A stretch of 64,000 nucleotides of DNA from an uncultured Lewinella sp. (GCA_913057725.1 CAJXOS010000012.1:1-64000), one strand, 5' to 3'. Positions 18,405 to 26,701 are shown, numbered from the stretch's first letter. Numbers and translations: made by a program. Notes: generated by a model from the sequence alone, not told the origin.

Positions 18405-19256
18405 TCATGATTGGTGGAAACGAAGTAATTCTGCCGTTGGGTTACCCAAATTCTCATGAATTTTGAGACCTTTTTCTGCTAGTGCTGCAGCCAGTTCTGC
18501 CTCAAAATTCACGGCAATACTTCCTACAAAACCAACCGCCGTATGATCAGCAGCTTGGCAAAGTGGAAAAAGGTAGTTTCTGGTAAGTATTTGGAATCGA
18601 GCACAAACCTGGTCTTGCAAGAAAGCGCTCTGATGTTTCCATTCGCAGACGAGAGGTGCAAACTGCGCCAAGAAGCGGCTAGGATTGGCGTCCTTGTATG
18701 TTCTTTCGATAATAACGGCACGATCAAGTCCATAGTCTTGACGTAAAACCTGCATAAGAGCATCCGGAAGCTGCTCATTCAAAAAGGCTACCAGGAGCTG
18801 CTTGCCAAGGTCGGCACCACTTCCTTCATCTCCTAACACATAGCCTATGCCACCTCGCTTCTGCCGAATTTGCGCTCCATCGTACCAGGCGGCATTGGAG
18901 CCCGTACCCAAAATACAGGCTATACCTTCCTGTCTTTGCCAACACGCTCTAGAAGCTGCCAATAGATCGCTATTTACAGAAACCTCTGTGCAATCCGGCC
19001 AGAAGGAGCGCAAATTTTGGCGCACAATCGTACACCCCGCTTCCTGAGAGCAGCCCGTACCGTAATAGTAGATTTGCTTGACCTGCAACTCATTTACAAC
19101 TGCTTGCAAGGTGGACAAACCTTGTTGCCAATCTTGGGCAGAACTTAAAAAAGGATGCAGACCGTCAAGCTCGCCTTGTCGGAAAACACGATTGGCATCA
19201 GCAGCCAACCAAGCCACTTTTGTGGCACCACTTTCAAGAATTAGGAATACACTCAA
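18405..19256 (-). CDS. BadF-type amino-sugar kinase (GlcNAc/MurNAc kinase-like)
   Basis: A 283-residue kinase of the ASKHA fold. Phosphate-binding segments are LILESGATKVAWL at the N-terminus and CILGTGSNAAWYDG near residue 118, then GGIGYVLGDEGSGADLGK, typical of the N-acetylglucosamine/N-acetylmuramate kinase branch of the BadF/BadG group. It overlaps the end of murQ by four bases (19253-19256), so the two are translationally coupled. The best assignment is MurNAc kinase feeding MurNAc-6-phosphate to MurQ, as known for the MurK-MurQ pair of Tannerella forsythia; GlcNAc kinase activity is also possible. Confidence 0.9.
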   Translation of the reverse strand: MSVFLILESGATKVAWLAADANRVFRQGELDGLHPFLSSAQDWQQGLSTLQAVVNELQVKQIYYYGTGCSQEAGCTIVRQNLRSFWPDCTEVSVNSDLLAASRACWQRQEGIACILGTGSNAAWYDGAQIRQKRGGIGYVLGDEGSGADLGKQLLVAFLNEQLPDALMQVLRQDYGLDRAVIIERTYKDANPSRFLAQFAPLVCEWKHQSAFLQDQVCARFQILTRNYLFPLCQAADHTAVGFVGSIAVNFEAELAAALAEKGLKIHENLGNPTAELLRFHQS

Positions 19257-20071
19257 GAGCTGGACATACTTTGGTGTTGCATCATGGCACGCCTTACACT
19301 ACCCGCCTCTAGAAGAAGGCCTCGTGCTTGATCATATGGAATATCTAGGGCTTGAACAAGCATCAGTGCTCCGCGGTCAATGAGTTTCTCATTACTCAAC
19401 TGCATATCAACCATCTTATTATCTACCACTCGGCCCAATCGAATCATTACACTTGTACTGATCATATTGAGCACCAGCTTCTGCGCAGTACCAGCTTTCA
19501 TACGTGTACTGCCCGTAACAAACTCTGGCCCTACCACTACTTCTACCGGATAATCTGCGTAAGTAGTAATCGGTGCACCGGGATTGCACGTAATGCAACC
19601 AGTAGTGATGCCGTTTTGCTGGCAAGCAGCCAACCCTTGAACTACATAAGGGGTAGTACCTGACGCGGCAATTCCAATGACGATATCTTGTTCATCGGCG
19701 TAGTATGCTTGCAAATCTGTCCAAGCTTGAGTAGGGCTGTCTTCGGCCGCTTCTACGGCTTTGCGGATAGCGGTATCTCCTCCGGCAATAAGACCGATCA
19801 CCAAATTATCCGGCACGCCATAAGTAGGAGGGCACTCACTCGCATCAAGGATACCAAGACGGCCACTAGTACCAGCACCGATATAAAATAAACGTCCCCC
19901 TTCTCGGAGGCGCTCGACGGCTTTTTCCACGAGGGGTTCGATTAGTGATATGGATTGGGCTACGGCCTGGGGAACGGTTTGGTCCTCACGGTTGATATTC
20001 ACCAATAGCTCTCGAACACTCATTCGTTCGAGATGGCGGTAGGTAGAAGAAGCCTCCGTTATTTTTTTCAT
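19253..20071 (-). CDS. murQ: N-acetylmuramic acid 6-phosphate etherase
   Basis: A 272-residue cytoplasmic enzyme that cleaves the lactyl ether of MurNAc-6-phosphate to GlcNAc-6-phosphate and D-lactate. The SIS fold is evident in LFYIGAGTSGRLGILDASECPPTYG. Glu79 and Glu110 (in EAAEDS) correspond to the two catalytic glutamates of the E. coli enzyme. GSTRMKAGTAQKLVLNMIST is the second family signature. It is slightly shorter than the E. coli enzyme (about 300), as the C-terminal helical part is reduced. It is first in the operon with the kinase, and three TTGCA sites lie just upstream. Confidence 0.96.
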   Translation of the reverse strand: MKKITEASSTYRHLERMSVRELLVNINREDQTVPQAVAQSISLIEPLVEKAVERLREGGRLFYIGAGTSGRLGILDASECPPTYGVPDNLVIGLIAGGDTAIRKAVEAAEDSPTQAWTDLQAYYADEQDIVIGIAASGTTPYVVQGLAACQQNGITTGCITCNPGAPITTYADYPVEVVVGPEFVTGSTRMKAGTAQKLVLNMISTSVMIRLGRVVDNKMVDMQLSNEKLIDRGALMLVQALDIPYDQARGLLLEAGSVRRAMMQHQSMSSS

Positions 20072-20117
20072 TTTCTTGCAACTACGTCAGCTTAAAAATA
20101 GGAAAAACAGACAAAAC

Positions 20118-20147
20118 TTGCATTATTTCTTGCAAAATATTGCAAAA
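20118..20147. promoter_or_regulatory. TTGCA operator-like repeats upstream of murQ
   Basis: TTGCA occurs at 20118-20122, 20130-20134 and 20140-20144, spaced 12 and 10 bases. The last is within AATATTGCAAAA (20136-20147), identical to 11071-11082 by the DeoR/susC region. They sit 47-76 bases before the murQ start. The remaining bases of the 20072-20429 gap show no gene. Confidence 0.5.
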
Positions 20148-20429
20148 TTGAATTTTAACGCTCGTATGTTGCTAATTGCTTGTGCTGCTTATTTGTGCTT
20201 GCTTTGTGTCAACTGAAGGCGAGACGAGTTGATCACAGTATCCGGTACAAAGATATTGGCTGTCTATAATCTGTGGGTCAACTGCTTGTTAAAATGCGAT
20301 CAAAGCATGGCATACCCTAAAAATTAAGTGTATCTTTTTCAGCAATGCACATTATCAAATAAGAAGTCGCAGAAAAGTTAACTCCGCGATTTTTCAAGTA
20401 GTACTATAACTGCGTTAACTCAATCTGTT

Positions 20430-21281
20430 TTGGCACAACTACAATGGACAGTCCCTGGTCTTGGAGGTCGCAACTATCGCGTGGGCATGTACCACGGCGA
20501 AAATAGCGGGCACCTGATGGTCCATTGTAACAACAAAGTAATGCTCATCGATTTTGGAGTAAAGGATTCTAAGAATTACTCCTTTTTCCTCGATCAAGAG
20601 CTTTTTGAGTTGCAGCTCACGCGTGACCAAGGTCGATTCTCTTACGACCTTAAGCACAATGAAGATATCGATTCGCCGCACAATCGCCGGCGCGAGCAAG
20701 AGAAGAAAACGGGCAAGTGGCGCATAATCGCCTCTGTAGTTGTACTGGCCTTTTTCGCGGTAGTCATGCTAGTTGCTTGGTCGAACAACCCGCAGGATCG
20801 TGCCGAAACCTTGGCCTTACTCGCGGCTGGGCAGGGCGTAAGCACAGAGGTCAGTTTGTACCAGAAAGATGGTCAATGGCATGCCAATTACCGCACGGAT
20901 GAAAGCGTACACGATATTGTATTATCATCCACCCATCCCATAACGGTAATGAAACTAGAATTGAGCAGCGGCAATCGCTTCGCAGGGCGCTACTGGGCCG
21001 ATCAACCTGATATTCTCTTTGTAGATTGGATGCAACCCAGTGACGAAACACTTGCTCAGTTTATGCACCAAACAATGGAGTATCACGCTAGCTCCCATCC
21101 AGAACTATCTCCGCAGCAGATCGGTTGTCAAGTACGTCTCGCTCATGAATTGCAGGCTTTGGATGGTTTGGGAATCATTCTAGGGCAAAACCGCAAGAAT
21201 GCTCCGAAGTTTAATCGCAATGACTATCTGCGCCTTACTCGCAGCACGGAGTTTAGAGCGGGTAATCGCGCTTGTTTGTAG
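20430..21281 (+). CDS. Hypothetical membrane protein
   Basis: A 283-residue protein beginning at TTG; the first in-frame ATG (residue 19) would remove the LQWTVPGLGGRNYRVG segment, which looks structured, so I keep the TTG with doubt. Residues 1-95 are soluble and end in a very charged stretch (NRRREQEKKTGKW). One transmembrane helix follows at about 100-117. The C-terminal domain (about 130-283) is likely periplasmic. No family was recognised. The next gene starts about 11 bases downstream, suggesting a two-gene operon of membrane proteins. Confidence 0.7.
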   Translation: MAQLQWTVPGLGGRNYRVGMYHGENSGHLMVHCNNKVMLIDFGVKDSKNYSFFLDQELFELQLTRDQGRFSYDLKHNEDIDSPHNRRREQEKKTGKWRIIASVVVLAFFAVVMLVAWSNNPQDRAETLALLAAGQGVSTEVSLYQKDGQWHANYRTDESVHDIVLSSTHPITVMKLELSSGNRFAGRYWADQPDILFVDWMQPSDETLAQFMHQTMEYHASSHPELSPQQIGCQVRLAHELQALDGLGIILGQNRKNAPKFNRNDYLRLTRSTEFRAGNRACL

Positions 21282-21292
21282 CCGGTTCACCA

Positions 21293-21856
21293 ATGCACCT
21301 AGAAGACTTTCTGATTCCACTTATCACCTTTGGCGTTTGGCTAGGATCATATGCCATCATTAAAAGGTATCTAGGTGATCGTGATCACTTTTCCGCCGAA
21401 CGATTTAATACCGCTTATCTCTTAAAGGTTTTGATCGGTTGGACCCTGGTCGGTTTTGTTACCACCTTTGAGCATACCACTAGCTGGGGCTGTATCGTAT
21501 TTGGTGAGCCCATTTTTTCTGTTAGTAACATTTTGCTATCAGCACTATCTCTAGCGCTATTCATCACCGCATTCTATGCCCCTAAGCTTAACACCGTAAG
21601 ACTACTAGTCAGCCTGGAGAGTGGATATTGGCTTTCCAAGTTTCTATTCTATAAAGCAGGTTATGCCGTAGGCTTTGGTGGTAGCCCCGACCCGATCGTA
21701 ATGTTGTTCGATATCACCTCTATTTATTGGCGATTCTTGCTCTTTGCTACCCTTTTCCACTCCATTGATCGCCATTTTCGTTTATGGTGGGTAATCGCAA
21801 TAATCCTTATTCTACTTAAGGCTATATTTTTCCCTATTGGCAAGTTGTATATCTAA
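21293..21856 (+). CDS. Hypothetical multi-pass membrane protein
   Basis: About 187 residues from the ATG at 21293; the TTG at 21272 overlaps the preceding gene and would place polar residues first. Six hydrophobic segments are visible, from LIPLITFGVWLGSYAII to IAIILILLKAIFFPIG. This is an integral inner-membrane protein with no recognised transport or enzyme motif, probably cotranscribed with the gene at 20430. Confidence 0.75.
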   Translation: MHLEDFLIPLITFGVWLGSYAIIKRYLGDRDHFSAERFNTAYLLKVLIGWTLVGFVTTFEHTTSWGCIVFGEPIFSVSNILLSALSLALFITAFYAPKLNTVRLLVSLESGYWLSKFLFYKAGYAVGFGGSPDPIVMLFDITSIYWRFLLFATLFHSIDRHFRLWWVIAIILILLKAIFFPIGKLYI

Positions 21857-21905
21857 GTCTTAAAATTCCAATTCTATTTCCGCGGCTCAATTCCTCCGCT
21901 CAAGT

Positions 21906-21913
21906 TATATTTG
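21906..21913 (+). promoter_or_regulatory. -7-like element ahead of scpB
   Basis: TATATTTG at 21906-21913 matches TAnnTTTG, without a clear -33 partner. Transcription would start near 21918-21920, downstream of the TTG at 21911, which argues for a later scpB start such as the TTG at 21953. Confidence 0.45.
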
Positions 21914-22561
21914 CCGAATGGTAGCAGACGCTACTCCAAGAAAACAAGAGATTTGGACCAGCTAGTACAACATATAGAGAGCCTCATTTTCACTACCGAC
22001 CACGCCATCAGCTTGGATGAGATCGATAGTGTATTGGAGGAAGCCTTCGGGATTCGCTTCCCACAACAAGAGGTAGAAGGTGCCATTGAGATCCTGAAAG
22101 CGCGTTACGCAGCCGATGAGTTTGCTTTCGATATCGTTGAGATTGGGGGCGGGTATCAGTTCCTCACTAAGGGTGCATTTCATAATACGGTTGGCGTTTT
22201 CCTACGCCAAACCACACGGAAGCGATTATCTCGTTCTGCGCTAGAGACTTTGTCTATTGTAGCGTACAAGCAACCGGTAACCAAGTCGGAGTTGGAGAAG
22301 ATTCGGGGCGTAAGCTGCGATTATGCCATCCAGAAACTATTGGAGAAGGAACTTGTTCTAATTGTAGGCCGCAGCGACGGCCCGGGCAAGCCCCTTCTTT
22401 ACGCTACTAGTGCCAAGTTCATGGATTACTTTGGCCTCAAGAGTATCGAAGAACTGCCGCAACCAAAAGAGTTCAAAGAACCGGATAACACCATCGGTGA
22501 AATGGCATCGGATGAAGATGCCGCTGGTCTACCAGCAGCCGACACTACCGAGGAGGAATAA
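21911..22561 (+). CDS. scpB: Segregation and condensation protein B
   Basis: A 216-residue ScpB that partners SMC and ScpA in chromosome condensation. Two winged-helix domains are visible: HIESLIFTTDHAISLDEI..., then LSRSALETLSIVAYKQPVTKSELEKIRGV, the most conserved ScpB segment. An acidic tail ends the protein. The start is uncertain: the frame begins with TTG at 21911, a second in-frame TTG is at 21953, and an out-of-frame ATG at 21918 runs only 15 codons to a stop. The gene is ten bases upstream of the DUF2480 gene, so they form an operon. Confidence 0.93.
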   Translation: MPNGSRRYSKKTRDLDQLVQHIESLIFTTDHAISLDEIDSVLEEAFGIRFPQQEVEGAIEILKARYAADEFAFDIVEIGGGYQFLTKGAFHNTVGVFLRQTTRKRLSRSALETLSIVAYKQPVTKSELEKIRGVSCDYAIQKLLEKELVLIVGRSDGPGKPLLYATSAKFMDYFGLKSIEELPQPKEFKEPDNTIGEMASDEDAAGLPAADTTEEE

Positions 22562-22570
22562 GCAAGTAGC

Positions 22571-23086
22571 ATGGAACAGCCTTTAATCAATAGAGTAGCA
22601 AATAGTGGACTTATCACCTTGAAGCTGGAAGAGTTCTTCCCGCAACAGGAGGTCGCCCACTTTGATTTGAAGGATTATCTCTTCATGGAAATGATCCTGA
22701 AGGAGAAAGACTTCCGTGCGGCCGTAAAAGAGCACGACTGGGCCCAATATGAAGGCAAAACTCTTTTGGTTTACTGTTCTACGGATGCGATTATTCCGGT
22801 TTGGGCCTATATGTTAGTGGCAGCGGCAGCGGCGTCATTTGCCCATGATGTGTTTCAAGGCACAGTCGACGACTATTATCGGAGCTTCTTCCTTCGCCGC
22901 TTAGACGAGCTGGACATGGAGCAATACCGCGACCAGCGATTGGTGATCAAAGGATGTAGCGACCATCCGGTACCTCCTGCTGCATACCTAGAGGTGACCC
23001 GGCGACTACAACCCCTGGCAAAGAGTATTATGTACGGTGAGCCTTGCAGTACCGTACCCGTTTATAAGCAGCCTCGCAAGAAGTAA
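22571..23086 (+). CDS. DUF2480 family protein
   Basis: A 171-residue cytoplasmic protein of the Bacteroidota-specific DUF2480 family: it starts INRVANSGLITLKLEEFFP, has DLKDYLFMEMILKEKDFR and CSTDAIIPVWAYMLV, and ends with RRLQPLAKSIMYGEPCS. The function is unknown. The conserved Cys/Asp-rich segments (YCSTDAI, KGCSDHPVP, GEPCSTV) may bind a metal; this is only inference. It is tightly linked to scpB. Confidence 0.88.
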   Translation: MEQPLINRVANSGLITLKLEEFFPQQEVAHFDLKDYLFMEMILKEKDFRAAVKEHDWAQYEGKTLLVYCSTDAIIPVWAYMLVAAAAASFAHDVFQGTVDDYYRSFFLRRLDELDMEQYRDQRLVIKGCSDHPVPPAAYLEVTRRLQPLAKSIMYGEPCSTVPVYKQPRKK

Positions 23087-23187
23087 GTGCTGCCATAGAA
23101 TTCCTTACTAGATCATTGCATTAGTCGACTCTATGCCTGCTACCTGGATAGTAGTAGGCGTCACAACTATTTATCACTTCAAATCGA

Positions 23188-23643
23188 ATGGAGATGAATA
23201 TCCGCCCCGCTAATGCTTCTGATGTATCCGCTATAGTAGCCATGTTGGCCAATGACAAACTCGGCCAATTACGTGAAGACTATCGTGATCCACTGCCTGA
23301 AGTGTACCATCAGGCCTTTGCCAAAATCGACGCAGATCCAAACCAGCATTTGGTGGTTTTGGAAGATAACGAACAGGTCATCGGTACCCTACAGCTCACC
23401 TTTATCCCCTACCTGACCTACCAAGGAGGTATCCGCGCCCAAATCGAGGCTGTACGTATTCATGCAGATTATCGCGGACAGGGATTAGGAGAGAAGCTCT
23501 TTCGTTGGGCGATCCAGCAAGCCCAATCCGAAGGCGCTCATGTTGTACAGTTAACTACCGATAAAAAACGCCCCGAAGCAGCACGCTTCTACGAAAAACT
23601 AGGCTTTACCGCCTCTCATCAAGGCATGAAACTCCACCTCTAA
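23188..23643 (+). CDS. GNAT family N-acetyltransferase
   Basis: A 151-residue GNAT acetyltransferase. The acetyl-CoA pyrophosphate loop is in motif A, IHADYRGQGLGEKLFRWA near residue 95, after an EAVRI strand. Motif B ends with ARFYEKLGFTASHQGM. The N-terminus IRPANASDVSAIVAML is typical of this group. The acceptor substrate is unknown. Its stop codon overlaps the OsmC start by one base (TAATG at 23641-23645), so the two genes are coupled. Confidence 0.92.
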   Translation: MEMNIRPANASDVSAIVAMLANDKLGQLREDYRDPLPEVYHQAFAKIDADPNQHLVVLEDNEQVIGTLQLTFIPYLTYQGGIRAQIEAVRIHADYRGQGLGEKLFRWAIQQAQSEGAHVVQLTTDKKRPEAARFYEKLGFTASHQGMKLHL

Positions 23644-24110
23644 TGAAATTACACCACTACCAACTCCAACTCAAATGGACCGGCAACCAAGGCAAAGGCA
23701 CCAGCAGCTATCGAGCCTACAGCCGCGATCATGAATTCCACTTCCCCGAAAAAGGTATTGTAATTCCCGGATCATCTGACCCTGCCTTCCGTGGTGACCC
23801 CACTCGCTACAACCCAGAGGAACTACTCGTGGCTTCACTAGCCAGTTGTCATATGCTGTGGTTTTTACACCTATCTGCAGAAGCGGGCGTGGTCGTACTA
23901 GACTACACGGACCAACCCACTGGAGAGATGCAAGAAAGCGCTGAGGAAGGCGGATACTTTGTGAAGGTTACCCTACATCCCAAAGTGCAGGTGGCCCAGC
24001 AGGACATGATTGAGAAAGTAGATGCACTACACCACCAGGCGAACAAGCTATGCTTCATTGCCAATTCCGTGAACTTTCCGGTAGGGCATGAGGGGGAGAC
24101 TTTTGTGTAA
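23643..24110 (+). CDS. OsmC family peroxiredoxin-like protein
   Basis: A 155-residue OsmC/Ohr-type protein. The two expected redox cysteines are present: Cys69 in LASLASCHMLWFLHL and Cys137 in NKLCFIANSV. The family reduces organic hydroperoxides in the cytoplasm. The gene follows the GNAT gene with a one-base overlap. Its last 80 bases recur in diverged form at 25338-25421, beyond the Fic gene, which suggests the Fic segment entered at this 3' end. Confidence 0.93.
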   Translation: MKLHHYQLQLKWTGNQGKGTSSYRAYSRDHEFHFPEKGIVIPGSSDPAFRGDPTRYNPEELLVASLASCHMLWFLHLSAEAGVVVLDYTDQPTGEMQESAEEGGYFVKVTLHPKVQVAQQDMIEKVDALHHQANKLCFIANSVNFPVGHEGETFV

Positions 24111-24198
24111 AACGAGCAGAGTAATACTAATAAATTATGAATAAAATATTGATAAATATGTACCAAATCCTTACTTTTAAATAAAATACGAGTAAAAA

Positions 24199-25275
24199 AT
24201 GGATAATAAATTCCAGTTTGACTTTAGGACTACTCAAGAAATAATCAAGAAAATTGGCTTCATTGACTCGTTTAAAGGCAAGTGGAAAACGATTACCAGA
24301 GAAGAGAATATCTATCTGAAAGAACTCAAGAAGATTGCTACAATCCAAAGTATAGGTTCATCTACAAGAATTGAAGGGGCAACACTAAGTAATGAAGAAG
24401 TCGCTACTCTAATAGAGAACTTAGAAATCAATAAGTTAGAAACTAGAGATGAGCAAGAGGCGATAGGATATTACGAGGTACTTGAGGTGATATTGGGAAG
24501 TTATGAAGACATAGAGCTTAAGGAATCCAATATTTTCAACTTACATAATTTGCTACTGAAGTTTAGTGGTAAAGATAGTTCGCATCGAGGTAAATACAAG
24601 AAACTTTCGAATAAGGTCGTAGCTACCTATCCAGGAGGAGAGCAACGGGTTATTTTTAATACTACTGATCCGTTCTTGGTGCCTAAGGAGATGGAATCTT
24701 TACTGGTATGGTATAATAGGCAGATTAATGAGGGAATAATGCACCCGCTTTTGTGTATCGGTGGGTTCGTGTACGAATTCTTGTCCATCCATCCTTTCCA
24801 GGATGGAAATGGAAGATTATCCCGATTGTTGACGTCTCTTTTGATGCTGCAAAGTGAATACGATTTTATCCAGTATATATCTTTTGAACATCAAATAGAA
24901 AGCACAAAAAAACGCTACTATCAAGTATTAATGGATGCTCAACAGCATAGAGGGACTGAGGAAGAAACTATTGATCAGTGGGTATTGTATTTCCTTGATT
25001 GTCTAGAGGTCTTAATTAAGAAGCTAGAGAAGAAGTATGAAACCTTTAATTCAATAGGTCCTTATTTAAATAGTCGCCAAAAGGAAGTAGTAGCCTTCAT
25101 AACTAAGGCGCAGCCAGTTAAAGTAGGAGATATTGCTAGAGCCCTGGAGGGCTACACCATTCACAGCATACGAAAGGATTTACAATACCTTTACCAAGAA
25201 GGGGTTATTGATAGATTGGGGAAGGGCAAAGGGGTAGTTTACTTTCTGTCACCGAGTGAAAATGAAGAGAACTAA
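24199..25275 (+). CDS. Fic family protein (class II, self-inhibited)
   Basis: A 358-residue Fic-domain protein. The catalytic loop HPFQDGNGRLSR starts at His198, matching HxFx(D/E)GN(G/K)R, so AMP transfer to a target protein is predicted. An inhibitory-helix motif (S/T)xxxE(G/N) is present before the core: S55-TRI-E59-G60. That marks class II, with regulation within the protein. The C-terminal part (about 285-350) resembles a winged helix (VGDIARALEGYTIHSIRKDLQYL). The gene is visibly richer in A/T than its neighbours and is bracketed by the OsmC 3' end and a degenerate copy of it, consistent with horizontal gain. No antitoxin gene is adjacent. Confidence 0.93.
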   Translation: MDNKFQFDFRTTQEIIKKIGFIDSFKGKWKTITREENIYLKELKKIATIQSIGSSTRIEGATLSNEEVATLIENLEINKLETRDEQEAIGYYEVLEVILGSYEDIELKESNIFNLHNLLLKFSGKDSSHRGKYKKLSNKVVATYPGGEQRVIFNTTDPFLVPKEMESLLVWYNRQINEGIMHPLLCIGGFVYEFLSIHPFQDGNGRLSRLLTSLLMLQSEYDFIQYISFEHQIESTKKRYYQVLMDAQQHRGTEEETIDQWVLYFLDCLEVLIKKLEKKYETFNSIGPYLNSRQKEVVAFITKAQPVKVGDIARALEGYTIHSIRKDLQYLYQEGVIDRLGKGKGVVYFLSPSENEEN

Positions 25276-25283
25276 ACACATTA

Positions 25284-25415
25284 GACAACTTAGCCAGAGC
25301 GAATGCTGTCGCTCTGGGTCCAGCCCAACGTAAACATCAGACCAAGAAGCTGGACTTCATTGTCAATCTAGTAAACTCCCCAATGGAGGAGCATGAGGAG
25401 AGGACCTTCGTCTAA
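25284..25415 (+). pseudogene. Diverged remnant of an OsmC gene 3' end
   Basis: Reading from 25338 gives QTKKLDFIVNLVNSP followed by MEEHEERTFV and a stop. It aligns with the last 24 residues of the OsmC protein (QANKLCFIANSVNFP, VGHEGETFV) at 14 of 24 positions with one added residue. The redox Cys is Asp here. The match continues past the stop (TAAAACGAG in both). The frame is open upstream but shows no further similarity, so it is a fragment. Confidence 0.6.
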
Positions 25416-25422
25416 AACGAGA

Positions 25423-25448
25423 AAGGGAGCTGGCATGCCAGCTCCCTT
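25423..25448. terminator. Bidirectional terminator between the Fic segment and the kelch gene
   Basis: A perfect 26-base palindrome, with 13-base arms beginning AAGGGAGCTGGCA, ends 47 bases before the stop of the convergent kelch gene. A short T-rich stretch follows on each strand, weakly on the plus side. Confidence 0.7.
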
Positions 25449-25495
25449 ACTTATTTCAGCCTGAAGCTAAACTTCAAGCCTATTTTTTCGATGAA

Positions 25496-26701
25496 TTACT
25501 TCACAATGGTAACCTTCTCCACACGCACCTCTTCTTCCTGGAAGAACTGTAGATAGTACAATCCAGCAGGCAAGGCTCTTACATCTACTTGATTGGTAGT
25601 AAGCGTTCTGACTACTTGGCCAAAGTTATTTACCAGACGTACCGCTGAGAACGTGGAGATATCCTCGGTAAAAGAGATTTGGTTAGAAGCTGGGTTCGGG
25701 AAAACGCGAATAGCTGTTTCCGTAAACTCCGTAGTGCTCGTTACATCAGAACCAAGATCGAAACGCATCATGTCGCTTTCCAAGCGCACATCGCTAAGAC
25801 CACACATCAGATAAACGAACTCATCGATCACGAAGCTACCTGGTGCCCACCGGCTGCTACCTGGGTGAGAGGTCATTTGTGTCCATTCGTCTGTTGAAGG
25901 TTCATATTCCCAGAATTCGCCCTCTTCCATGAAGGAGTGGTCATCACCATCACCGCTTAGTACATAACCTTTGCCGTTGAGGTCAAATTGAGTTCCGGCG
26001 ACTCGCCCTTCTCCAGGGAAGTCATTCAACTGGATCCACTCATCGGTAGCAGGGTCAAACTGGTAAAAGTCATTGTAAATATTCAGTGAACCATTTGGCG
26101 AGTTATTACCGTGGCCAAAACCTACGTAGGCAATATCACCGATTCCAAAATAGAACGGGTGATGCCGAGAAGGGCCAGGCAGGTTGTCTTTCTGTGACCA
26201 GGTATCGGTGGAGATATCATATTCCCACCAATCTTGTAGGTTGGATGAATTATTCCCCAAGCCAACATAGATTTTACCGTTCACCTGGATAAAAGCCGGG
26301 TGGAGTCGGCCAGCACAAGGGCACTCTGCTAGTTCCGTCCATTGCTCTGTTTCAGAGTCGTATTCCCAAAGGTCATTCAGCGCAAAATCCCCACTACGAC
26401 CAAAACCTACATAAGCCTTGGTACCTCTAGAGGTTCCGTAAGAAAAACTACGTGCAAAGCCTGGAAAATCTGGTAGCGCCTCCCAAGTATCCGTTAGCGA
26501 ATTGTAACGCATGAAGTCGTTGGCAGCGTCGCCATTTACAGAACCTGTTAGCAGATAACCATAATCTCCAATAGAGAAAGTTACTGGGTGATGGCGAGCA
26601 TCTGAAGAACCACCTGGCAAGGAAGCTACTGATTCCCATTCCTGTGCCATCAAGCTCGTTAGAGAAAGTAAAAGAGAAAAAAGAAGTAGATTTTTTTTCA
26701 T
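25496..26701 (-). CDS. Kelch-repeat protein with type IX secretion sorting domain
   Basis: A 401-residue secreted protein. The signal peptide ends SLMAQEW. Six kelch-type blades follow (about 25-315), each with a Gly-rich strand (GYLLTGS, AYVGFGRS, IYVGLGN, AYVGFGHG, GYVLSGDG, VYLMCGL) and a Y.....WxxL turn. The C-terminal 75 residues are a T9SS type A domain: IRVFPNPASNQISF, LVNNFGQVVRTL, ALPAGLYYLQFF and KVTIVK. It is expected to be exported through the type IX system and attached or released at the surface. The ligand is unknown. The gene appears monocistronic. Confidence 0.93.
   Translation of the reverse strand: MKKNLLLFSLLLSLTSLMAQEWESVASLPGGSSDARHHPVTFSIGDYGYLLTGSVNGDAANDFMRYNSLTDTWEALPDFPGFARSFSYGTSRGTKAYVGFGRSGDFALNDLWEYDSETEQWTELAECPCAGRLHPAFIQVNGKIYVGLGNNSSNLQDWWEYDISTDTWSQKDNLPGPSRHHPFYFGIGDIAYVGFGHGNNSPNGSLNIYNDFYQFDPATDEWIQLNDFPGEGRVAGTQFDLNGKGYVLSGDGDDHSFMEEGEFWEYEPSTDEWTQMTSHPGSSRWAPGSFVIDEFVYLMCGLSDVRLESDMMRFDLGSDVTSTTEFTETAIRVFPNPASNQISFTEDISTFSAVRLVNNFGQVVRTLTTNQVDVRALPAGLYYLQFFQEEEVRVEKVTIVK

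Noticed and set aside
24108-25421. Simple transposon target-site duplication around the Fic gene
   Set aside because: The duplicated stretch is over 80 bases and highly diverged, there are no terminal inverted repeats and no transposase, so a recent transposition does not fit.
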